A stretch of DNA of 7,833 nt from an uncultured Brevundimonas sp. (GTDB lineage Bacteria > Pseudomonadota > Alphaproteobacteria > Caulobacterales > Caulobacteraceae). The notes under the pieces were generated by a model. That model was not told the origin of the DNA and did no database searches. It worked only from the letters and a program-made list of their open reading frames with translations. The stretch covers positions 1 through 7,833 of the forward strand of contig CAMPGL010000101.1 in assembly GCA_946885435.1 (NCBI GenBank), given 5' to 3'. The translations under genes were made by a program, and so were the position numbers. Positions 1-5,766 of the stretch are shown one piece after another. The number at the start of each line of letters is the position of its first letter. Position 1 is the stretch's first letter.

Positions 1-462
1 TGGGCCTTCGTCGTCCTCGACAGCCCCGAGGACCCGACACCGATCCCGGTGCCGGACACTCCGGGCGAGACCGCACCGATCGGCGACCCCATCACCCTCA
101 CCCCCCTGCCGGACCCGGTCGTCGGCGGCACGGCGACCGAGCCGACCCGGCCGGTCGCGCCCGGCCTCATCCGCAATCCCGACTGGGTCCGCCAGCCGAC
201 CGCCCGCCAGCTCGAGCGCGCCTTCCCGCAGCGGGCCATCAACGCCGGCGTCAGCGGCCGGGTGACGCTCAGCTGCTCGGTGACGGCCTCCGGTTCCGTC
301 ACCGGCTGCTCGGTCGCCTCGGAAAGCCCCAGCGGCTACGGCTTCGGCCGGGCCGCGCTCGGCCTGGCGCCCTCTTTCGAGATGCGGCCCCGCACCGTCG
401 ACGGCGCGCCGGTCGAGGGTGCGCGCGTGTCCATCCCCCTGGTCTTCAGCCTGGGGGATTGA
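1..462 (+). CDS. TonB-family energy transducer, C-terminal part (5' end outside window)
   Basis: The frame is open from the first base to the TGA at 460-462, so the start and any N-terminal membrane anchor lie upstream. About 153 residues are visible. First comes a proline- and threonine-rich linker (about residues 10-60), as expected for a periplasm-spanning arm. Then comes a TonB C-terminal domain (about 65-153) with the usual order of features: a Phe-Pro-Gln-Arg-Ala-Ile segment, a Gly-Arg-Val-Thr-Leu strand, two cysteines at visible residues 92 and 103, a Ser-Pro-x-Gly-Tyr-Gly-Phe-Gly turn, and a Met-Arg-Pro strand. Proteins of this family couple the inner-membrane ExbB/ExbD proton channel to outer-membrane receptors. 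The paired cysteines recur in this subfamily and may form a disulfide. The TonB-dependent receptor in this window is a possible client, but the two genes are 5 kb apart and not co-transcribed. A GTG at 49 is in frame but is not the real start, because it would leave only linker and domain. Confidence 0.85.
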   Translation, partial: WAFVVLDSPEDPTPIPVPDTPGETAPIGDPITLTPLPDPVVGGTATEPTRPVAPGLIRNPDWVRQPTARQLERAFPQRAINAGVSGRVTLSCSVTASGSVTGCSVASESPSGYGFGRAALGLAPSFEMRPRTVDGAPVEGARVSIPLVFSLGD

Positions 463-1438
463 GGGCGGCGCGGCCCGGGTCCATCGCCGCCGAGATCGGA
501 TCCGGGCCGCGACCCTCCAGCGCGTCGGCGACGATGCGCGCGACCATCGGCGCCAGCAGCCATCCGTTCCGCCGCGGCGCCAGCGCACAGAACAGCCCGT
601 CCCTGAGCCGCCCCGCATAGGGCAGCCCGTCCGGGCTCGCCCCGCGCACGCCCGCATAGGCCTCCGCCTCCCGGGCCGAGGCCAGCTCCGGCCAGATCGC
701 CAGCGCCCGCGCCATCAGGGTGGCCGTCACGTCCGGATCGACCTCCAGGTCCCCCGCGCCCTCCTGCATGGTCGCCCCGACCACCGCGCCCTTCCTGGTC
801 GGCGCGACATAGACGCCCGCGCCCCGCAGCACCCGTTTCGGGGAAGACCCCTTGATCCGCACGGCCTGTCCCTTGATCGGCCGGATCGGCGGCAGCGGGC
901 CCGCGCCTTCCGGCGCGCTCAGCCAACCCCCGGCCAGCACCACCGCCTCCGCCGTCATCGCGCCGCCCGAGGCCAGGCTGATCCGGTCGCCCTCTATCCG
1001 CACCGCATGGTCCTCGACCAGGGCCACGCCCCGCGTCTTGCGCAGCGCCTTCAGCGCCGCCTTCGGCTCCAGCCGCCAGTCCTCCGGCGTGAACAGGCCG
1101 GCCTCGGTCCGCTCCACCGCGAACCCCGCCGCCAGCAGCCGCTCCAGCACGCCCTCGGCGTCCGGCCCGCGCCACTCGGCGCCTTCGCGATAAAGCTTGA
1201 TGCCGCTCTGCTTGGCGAAGTCCGGCCACAGGTCCCGCGCCCGCCTCAACAGAGCGCCATGCCCGGCCGACAGGGGGTCGAGCACCGTCTCGAAGGCCGG
1301 AGCCAGCATCCCGGCCGCCCCGGCCGAGGCCGAGGGCCCGCTGGCGTCCACCACCGTCACCGCGCGCCCGCGCGCGGCCAGCTCAGCCGCCGTGGCGAGG
1401 CCCAGGGCCCCGCCGCCGATGACGACGATGTCGGTCAC
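446..1438 (-). CDS. thiO: FAD-dependent amino-acid oxidase, ThiO (glycine oxidase)-like
   Basis: A 330-residue flavoprotein of the DAO/glycine oxidase family. The N-terminus is a Rossmann FAD-binding strand-turn-helix with Gly8-Gly10-Gly13, followed by an acidic residue (Asp31) at the end of the second strand. A Gly-Ala-Ala-Gly-Met-Leu-Ala-Pro segment at residues 40-47 is typical of ThiO. The C-terminal signatures are Gly-Val-Arg-Gly-Ala-Ser-Pro-Asp-Gly-Leu-Pro (263-273) and Arg-Arg-Asn-Gly-Trp-Leu-Leu-Ala-Pro (289-297); both match the substrate/FAD region of glycine oxidases. ThiO oxidises glycine to the imine used for the thiazole of thiamine. The exact substrate is uncertain because no thiS, thiG or thiE is next to it, so a general D-amino-acid or sarcosine-type oxidase remains possible. 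The start is GTG at 1438; the nucleotide-binding motif begins five residues later, so no later start would work. It follows pckG by 16 bp with no strong Shine-Dalgarno, and the last 17 bp overlap the convergent TonB-family gene. Confidence 0.85.
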   Translation of the reverse strand: MTDIVVIGGGALGLATAAELAARGRAVTVVDASGPSASAGAAGMLAPAFETVLDPLSAGHGALLRRARDLWPDFAKQSGIKLYREGAEWRGPDAEGVLERLLAAGFAVERTEAGLFTPEDWRLEPKAALKALRKTRGVALVEDHAVRIEGDRISLASGGAMTAEAVVLAGGWLSAPEGAGPLPPIRPIKGQAVRIKGSSPKRVLRGAGVYVAPTRKGAVVGATMQEGAGDLEVDPDVTATLMARALAIWPELASAREAEAYAGVRGASPDGLPYAGRLRDGLFCALAPRRNGWLLAPMVARIVADALEGRGPDPISAAMDPGRAALNPPG

Positions 1439-1456
1439 GACGCCCTGCCGGGCGTC
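1439..1456 (-). promoter_or_regulatory. Hairpin between pckG stop and thiO GTG start
   Basis: On the minus strand a perfect 7-bp inverted repeat, GACGCCC and GGGCGTC separated by the loop GGCA, fills the pckG-thiO junction. It begins at the pckG stop codon and ends directly against the thiO GTG. The only purine-rich stretch that could serve as a ribosome site (AGGG) lies in the loop and the 3' arm. The hairpin could hide the thiO start until ribosomes finishing pckG open it, a classic translational-coupling arrangement. There is no T-run after it, so it is not an intrinsic terminator. The structure is seen in the sequence; the function is inferred. Confidence 0.45.
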
Positions 1457-3317
1457 AGGCGTTGACCGCGACCTTCTTCGGGGCCGGCGCCGAGGACGCC
1501 TCCAGCCGCGCGTTCAGCGACGCCAGCTGGTCCCACAGTTCCTGAGGCAGCCGATCGCCGAACCGCTCGTAGTGGCCCGGCACCAGCGAGGCCTCCTCGC
1601 GCCACACGTCCAGGTCGACGTTCAGCAGCAGGTCCAGGTGCGCGCGGCTGATGTCCAGGCCGGTCAGGTCCAGCGCCTCGGCCGTCGGCGTCAGGCCGAT
1701 CGGCGTCTCCTGGGCGTCGGCCTTGCCGTCCAGCCGGTCCACGATCCATTTCAGGACCCTCGAGTTCTCGCCGAAGCCCGGCCAGGCGAACTTGCCGTTC
1801 TCGTCTTTGCGGAACCAGTTCACGAAGTAGATGCGCGGCAGCTTGTCGGCGTCGGCCTTGGCGCCGAGCTTCAGCCAGTGCGCGAAATAGTCGCCCATGT
1901 TGTAGCCGCAGAAGGGCAGCATGGCGAAGGGATCGCGGCGCAGCTCGCCGACCTTGTTCTCCGCCGCGGCGGTGCCTTCCGAGGCCACGTTCGAGGCCAG
2001 GAACACGCCGTGCTCCCAGTCGAAGGCTTCGGTGACCAGCGGCACGGCCGAGGCCCGGCGGCCCCCGAACAGCATGGCGGAGATCGGCACGCCCTTGGGG
2101 TCTTCCCACTCCGGCGCGATGGCCGGGCACTGGGCGGCCGGCGCGGCGAAGCGCGCATTCGGGTGCGCGGCGGGCTCGCCCGAGGCCGGATCGTAGGTGC
2201 GGCCCTTCCAGTCGGTCAGGCCGGCCGGCGGCTCCTTGGTCAGGCCTTCCCACCAGACGTCGCCGTCCTCGGTCAGGGCCACGTTGGTGAAGATGGTGTT
2301 CTCGCGCAGGGTGCCCAGCGCGTTGGCGTTGGTGTTGCGGCTGGTGCCCGGGGCCACGCCGAAGAAGCCGTATTCGGGGTTGATGGCGTAGAGCCGCCCG
2401 TCGTCGCCGAAGCGCATCCAGGCGATGTCGTCCCCGACCGTCTCGGCCTTCCAGCCGTCCAGCGTCGGCTCCAGCATGGCCAGGTTCGTCTTGCCGCAGG
2501 CCGACGGGAAGGCGGCGGCGACATACTTCACCGAGCCTTCCGGCGAGGTCAGCTTGAGGATCAGCATGTGCTCGGCCAGCCAGCCCTCGTCGCGGGCCAT
2601 GACCGAGGCGATGCGCAGGGCGTAGCACTTCTTGCCCAGCAGCGCGTTGCCGCCGTAGCCCGAGCCGTAGGACCAGATCTCGCGGCTCTCGGGGAAGTGG
2701 ACGATCCACTTCTCGTCGTTGCACGGCCACGGCACGTCGTCTTGGCCCTCGGTCAGCGGCGCCCCCAGCGTATGGACCGCCGGCACGAAGAAGCCGTCGT
2801 CGCCCAGCTGCTCCAGGGCGCCCGCGCCCATGCGGGTCATCACCCGCATCGACAGGACGACATAGGCGCTGTCGGTGATCTCCACGCCCAGCGCCGAGAT
2901 CGGCGAGCCCAGCGGGCCCATGCAGAACGGCACGACGTACATCGTGCGGCCCTTCATGCAGCCGTCGAACAGACCGTTCAGCCGCTCGCGCATCTCGGCG
3001 GGGTCGGACCAGTTGTTGGTCGGGCCGGCGTCGATCTCGTTTTCGGAGCAGATGAAGGTGCGGCTCTCGACGCGCGCCACGTCCTTGGGATCGGACGCGG
3101 CGTAGTAGGAGTTCGGGCGCTTCTCGGGGTTCAGGCGCTTCAGCGTGCCCTTGGCGATCAGCTCCTCGGCCAGCTCATTGGCTTCCGCTTCCGAGCCGTC
3201 GCACCAGCGGACGCGGTCCGGCTTGGTCAGGGCGGCGATCTCGGCCACCCATTCGATCAGACCACGGTGATTGGTCGGGGCGGGCGATAGCCCCGGCACT
3301 GAAACTTGGGTTGTCAC
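1455..3317 (-). CDS. pckG: Phosphoenolpyruvate carboxykinase (GTP)
   Basis: A 620-residue cytosolic enzyme converting oxaloacetate and GTP to phosphoenolpyruvate, CO2 and GDP, the first committed step of gluconeogenesis from TCA intermediates. The length and all landmark motifs fit the GTP-dependent family and not the ATP-dependent one. They are [12 protein letters not shown] (220-231, with Tyr221 and metal-binding Lys230), metal-ligand His250, the P-loop Phe-Pro-Ser-Ala-Cys-Gly-Lys-Thr-Asn (270-278, with reactive Cys274), Gly-Asp-Asp-Ile-Ala-Trp (295-300, metal Asp297), Phe-Gly-Gly-Arg-Arg (417-421), and the guanine-binding Phe-Ala-Trp-Pro-Gly-Phe-Gly-Glu-Asn region (510-518). All catalytic residues appear intact. 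GTG at 3317 is chosen because AGGAG lies 8 nt upstream and the frame then gives the usual family length; the frame stays open to 3485, but that part is not enzyme-like. A promoter candidate lies 83 bp upstream, and thiO follows 16 bp downstream. Confidence 0.97.
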   Translation of the reverse strand: MTTQVSVPGLSPAPTNHRGLIEWVAEIAALTKPDRVRWCDGSEAEANELAEELIAKGTLKRLNPEKRPNSYYAASDPKDVARVESRTFICSENEIDAGPTNNWSDPAEMRERLNGLFDGCMKGRTMYVVPFCMGPLGSPISALGVEITDSAYVVLSMRVMTRMGAGALEQLGDDGFFVPAVHTLGAPLTEGQDDVPWPCNDEKWIVHFPESREIWSYGSGYGGNALLGKKCYALRIASVMARDEGWLAEHMLILKLTSPEGSVKYVAAAFPSACGKTNLAMLEPTLDGWKAETVGDDIAWMRFGDDGRLYAINPEYGFFGVAPGTSRNTNANALGTLRENTIFTNVALTEDGDVWWEGLTKEPPAGLTDWKGRTYDPASGEPAAHPNARFAAPAAQCPAIAPEWEDPKGVPISAMLFGGRRASAVPLVTEAFDWEHGVFLASNVASEGTAAAENKVGELRRDPFAMLPFCGYNMGDYFAHWLKLGAKADADKLPRIYFVNWFRKDENGKFAWPGFGENSRVLKWIVDRLDGKADAQETPIGLTPTAEALDLTGLDISRAHLDLLLNVDLDVWREEASLVPGHYERFGDRLPQELWDQLASLNARLEASSAPAPKKVAVNA

Positions 3318-3325
3318 GCCACTGT

Positions 3326-3330
3326 CTCCT
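3326..3330 (-). promoter_or_regulatory. Ribosome binding site of pckG
   Basis: AGGAG on the minus strand, 8 nt before GTG 3317. It decides the start of pckG in favour of this GTG over upstream in-frame codons, which would add about 56 residues of arginine-rich, non-conserved sequence running through the promoter region and into the end of the kinase gene. Confidence 0.8.
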
Positions 3331-3399
3331 GAACGTCGCCACCCCACACGTCTGCGCGTGCTATCGGGCCCGGCCGCCGAGGCGGTCCTGTTTCGCGGG

Positions 3400-3428
3400 C
3401 TTAGAGCCTCTGGGGGGCCAATCGTCAA
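3400..3428 (-). promoter_or_regulatory. Candidate housekeeping promoter of pckG
   Basis: On the minus strand TTGACG (3423-3428) is followed after 17 bp by TCTAAG (3400-3405). Read against the Caulobacter housekeeping consensus (TTGACGS, 10-14 bp, GCTANAWC), it is TTGACGA, 14 bp, GCTCTAAG: a strong -35 and a partial -10. Transcription would start near 3393, giving a leader of about 75 nt before the GTG. A GANTC site (3439-3443), the target of the cell-cycle methylase CcrM in Caulobacterales, lies about 10 bp upstream of the -35; whether it matters is unknown. The leader contains a short CCGCC/GGCGG repeat (3374-3385) whose 2-nt gap is too tight for a clear regulatory hairpin. Confidence 0.5.
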
Positions 3429-3434
3429 GCCGAC

Positions 3435-3450
3435 GGCCGACTCTCCGGCC
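3435..3450 (-). repeat. Short inverted repeat after the kinase stop codon
   Basis: GGCCG, a 6-nt loop, then CGGCC on the minus strand, starting 3 nt after the TGA of the histidine kinase gene. It could be a weak transcription end for the receptor-YfiR-kinase operon. The stem is only 5 bp and no T-run follows, so termination here would be inefficient or Rho-assisted and read-through into pckG is plausible. Confidence 0.3.
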
Positions 3451-3453
3451 TGC

Positions 3454-5205
3454 TCAGGGGCGTGCGCGCGCCGCCTCCAGCGCATCGGCCAGCGCGGCCA
3501 TCTGGTACGGCTTGGCCAGCACCTGAAAGCCCTCGGCGTTGGCCTGGGCGGCGGCCGCGCTGTAGCCCGACGTCAGCAACACCGGCATCTCCGGCCGGCG
3601 GTGGCGGATCTCGCGCGCCAGCCCCCGGCCGTCCAGGGCGCCGGGCATCACCATGTCCGAGAAGACGATGTCGAACCGCGCGTCGTCCTCAAGCCGCTTC
3701 AGGGCCTCGGCCGCATTGGCGGACCGCTCGCAGCGGTAGCCGAGTTCCCGCAGCATCTCGGCGACCATGGCGGCCACGCTGTCGTCGTCCTCGACCAGGA
3801 GAATCCGGCCGGCCGACTTGCGCGACGGCGCCTTCGCCACCGGTTGGGCCGCGGAGGTCAACGGCTTGTGCGAGCGTGGCAGGCACAGGGATATGGTGGT
3901 CCCCACGCCCTCCTCGCTCTCGATGCGGGTCTCCCCGCCCGAAGAGCGCGCGAAGCCGTACACCTGGCTCAGGCCCAGGCCCGTGCCCTTGCCGACTTCC
4001 TTGGTGGTGAAGAAGGGCTCGAAGACGCGGCTCAGCGTCTCCTGGGACATGCCCGTGCCCGTGTCGGCCACCGCCACGCAGACGTGTTCGCCCAGGCCGT
4101 CGCCCCGCCCGGCCACGTTCCTGGCCGAGACGGTCAGGACCCCACCCTCCGGCATGGCGTCCCGCGCGTTGACCGCGACGTTCAGCAGGGCCAGCTCCAA
4201 CTCGTTGACGTCGATCTCCACTGGCCACAGGCCGGTCGGGACGTCGATCACGACCTGGATGTCCTCGCGCAGCGACCGCTCCAGCAGCACCCGCATGCTC
4301 TCGATCAGCACGTGCAGGTCCACCACCTCGGGCTTCAGCGCCGAGCTGCGCGAGAAGGCGAGCAGCTGCTTGGTCAGGGCCGCGCCGCGTTCGACGGCCT
4401 GCTTCACCCCCGCCTTCAGCGCTTCGCGCTTCTTGGGGTCCTCGGTCCGGTCCATCAGGTCGATGCCGCTCGAGGCGACCATCAGGAGATTGTTGAAGTC
4501 GTGCGCCACCCCGCCGGTCAGGCGGCCGATGGCCTCCATCTTCTGGCTCTGCCTCAGCGCCGCCTCGGCGCGGGCGCGCTCCTCCATCTCGGCCTGCAGC
4601 CGCTCGTTCGCCTCGGACAGTTCGACCGCGCGCGCGCGCAGCTGGGCGTTGGCCCGGCCCAGGGCTGACTGGGCGACGCCCAGCACGCCCACGGCGACCA
4701 GCGCCATCAGCAGCAGCATGGCCAGGCCGGAATAGCGGGCCATCCGCGACTCCAGAGGCTCGGCCTGCAGCCTGAGCGCCGCAAAGCCCAGCAACTGGCC
4801 CGCCTCCCGGACCTCGCGGAAGACGCGCAGGCGCCCGTCCGCGAACTCGGTGAACTCCTCGCGACGCGCGGTGTGGGTGGGAACAGGCTCCCCCTCGCGC
4901 AGATAGCTGGCCACCAAGCGGCCGTTCTCGTCGAAGACGGCGGCGGCGAGCACGCGCGGGTTCACCTGGACCGCATTGACCATGGCCTGGACCTCGGCCT
5001 GATCGTCGAAGGCCAGGGCCGCGGTCACCGACGAGGCCAGCAGCCGCGCCTGGGCGCCGGCCTCGCGCGCGGACTGATTGCGATAGGCCTGCTCGCTCAG
5101 GGCCCCGATGATCAGGCCCACGACCATCAGGATGATGACGGCCCCCAGGGCCAGCAGGGGGAACCGGCGGCGCCGCGCGCCCTGGATCAGCGCCTCGAGG
5201 GCCAT
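3454..5205 (-). CDS. Hybrid sensor histidine kinase with CHASE8-like periplasmic domain and C-terminal receiver
   Basis: A 583-residue inner-membrane kinase. Order of parts: short cytoplasmic N-terminus; membrane helix 1 (about 15-36); periplasmic domain (about 37-155) with the [14 protein letters not shown] and Ala-Ala-Val-Phe-Asp patterns of CHASE8 sensors; membrane helix 2 (about 160-181); an alanine/glutamate-rich coiled coil (about 183-222); and a HisKA dimerisation helix with phospho-acceptor His235 in a His-Asp-Phe-Asn-Asn motif. The ATPase domain has an N-box with Asn342 and Asn346, G1 Asp381-Thr-Gly-Thr-Gly, an F-box Phe-Glu-Pro-Phe-Phe (395-399) and G2 Gly-Thr-Gly-Leu-Gly-Leu (407-412). 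The C-terminal receiver has the acidic pocket Glu472-Asp473-Asp474, phospho-acceptor Asp517, Thr545 and Lys565. All catalytic residues are present. No HAMP domain is apparent; the coiled coil joins the membrane directly to the kinase. ATG 5205 overlaps the yfiR-like stop as TGATG, with AGGGG 7 nt upstream. No separate response regulator or phosphotransfer protein is nearby. Confidence 0.93.
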   Translation of the reverse strand: MALEALIQGARRRRFPLLALGAVIILMVVGLIIGALSEQAYRNQSAREAGAQARLLASSVTAALAFDDQAEVQAMVNAVQVNPRVLAAAVFDENGRLVASYLREGEPVPTHTARREEFTEFADGRLRVFREVREAGQLLGFAALRLQAEPLESRMARYSGLAMLLLMALVAVGVLGVAQSALGRANAQLRARAVELSEANERLQAEMEERARAEAALRQSQKMEAIGRLTGGVAHDFNNLLMVASSGIDLMDRTEDPKKREALKAGVKQAVERGAALTKQLLAFSRSSALKPEVVDLHVLIESMRVLLERSLREDIQVVIDVPTGLWPVEIDVNELELALLNVAVNARDAMPEGGVLTVSARNVAGRGDGLGEHVCVAVADTGTGMSQETLSRVFEPFFTTKEVGKGTGLGLSQVYGFARSSGGETRIESEEGVGTTISLCLPRSHKPLTSAAQPVAKAPSRKSAGRILLVEDDDSVAAMVAEMLRELGYRCERSANAAEALKRLEDDARFDIVFSDMVMPGALDGRGLAREIRHRRPEMPVLLTSGYSAAAAQANAEGFQVLAKPYQMAALADALEAARARP

Positions 5206-5762
5206 CAGTCGGCCCCTCGTACGCTGAGCGCCAGGCTGAGCAGCCGTGAACTGATGGAGAGACGCCCGCGTCCGGCGAGCTGGCTGTCGATGTGGAAGCG
5301 GACCCGGTTCTGGAAGACGGTGAAGTGCACCACCCCGCGGTTCGAGCCGCGCACCTCGTCGGTGACCGTCAGGACCGGCCGGCCGGCCACCGCCGCCAGA
5401 GCCTCGCCAACCGTCTGGGTCGAGGAGCCGGCCAAATAGGCGATGTCACACCCCGACTCGGCGCCCAGCCGGCTGATACGGCGCGCCACCAGCCTGCGGC
5501 CGTTGACCGTCTGGGACGCCAGGGCCTGATCGAGAGTGCGGCCGAACGGGTCGTCCCCGACCACGCAGACCGTGATCGGCGCATTGCCCGATCCCAGCGC
5601 GCCCGCCGGCCAGGTCACGAAGGCGGCGAAGCGGGCCAGGTAGTTGGCCTTGACTGGGTACTCCAGTGACTGGGCCTGGACCGCGGACGCGCACAGCCAG
5701 GCGGCCCCGGCCGCCAGGGCCGGGACGATCCATCGCTTGAGCAAGTCCCGGCTGGCCCGCAT
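5205..5762 (-). CDS. Periplasmic YfiR family protein (DUF4154)
   Basis: A 185-residue exported protein. Residues 1-30 form a signal peptide with a basic N-terminus, a hydrophobic core and an Ala-Val-Gln-Ala cleavage site. The mature part follows the YfiR pattern: Val-Lys-Ala-Asn-Tyr-Leu-Ala-Arg-Phe-Ala-Ala-Phe-Val-Thr-Trp-Pro (37-52), Cys-Val-Val-Gly-Asp-Asp-Pro-Phe-Gly (66-74), Cys105, Leu-Thr-Val-Thr-Asp (131-135), and a C-terminal Leu-Ser-Ile-Ser-Ser-Arg-Leu-Leu segment. In Pseudomonas, YfiR is a redox-sensitive periplasmic repressor of the membrane cyclase YfiN, relieved by outer-membrane YfiB. Here the gene sits between an outer-membrane receptor and a kinase with a YfiN-like sensor domain, so it probably restrains or switches that kinase. 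Its ATG lies 4 bp after the receptor stop without a clear Shine-Dalgarno, suggesting translational coupling. Only the two cysteines matching the first YfiR disulfide are in the mature protein. Confidence 0.9.
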   Translation of the reverse strand: MRASRDLLKRWIVPALAAGAAWLCASAVQAQSLEYPVKANYLARFAAFVTWPAGALGSGNAPITVCVVGDDPFGRTLDQALASQTVNGRRLVARRISRLGAESGCDIAYLAGSSTQTVGEALAAVAGRPVLTVTDEVRGSNRGVVHFTVFQNRVRFHIDSQLAGRGRLSISSRLLSLALSVRGAD

Positions 5763-5766
5763 TCGA

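Noticed and set aside
419..1465. A 348-codon plus-strand frame opposite thiO
   Set aside because: It is arginine- and proline-rich, has no recognisable motif, and lies opposite the intact FAD oxidase.
1197..3290. A 697-codon open frame on the plus strand opposite pckG
   Set aside because: It is the antisense shadow of a clearly conserved enzyme. The translation is low-complexity (Ala, Arg, Gly, His, Gln-rich) with no family motif, as expected opposite GC-biased codons.
3318..3485. N-terminal extension of PEP carboxykinase up to 3485
   Set aside because: The extra 56 residues are arginine-rich and not family-like, the stretch covers a promoter candidate and the kinase stop, and AGGAG marks GTG 3317.
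3271..4668. A 465-codon open frame on the plus strand opposite the kinase gene
   Set aside because: It is an antisense shadow: repetitive His/Gln/Arg-rich translation with no domain, and it also crosses the pckG promoter region.
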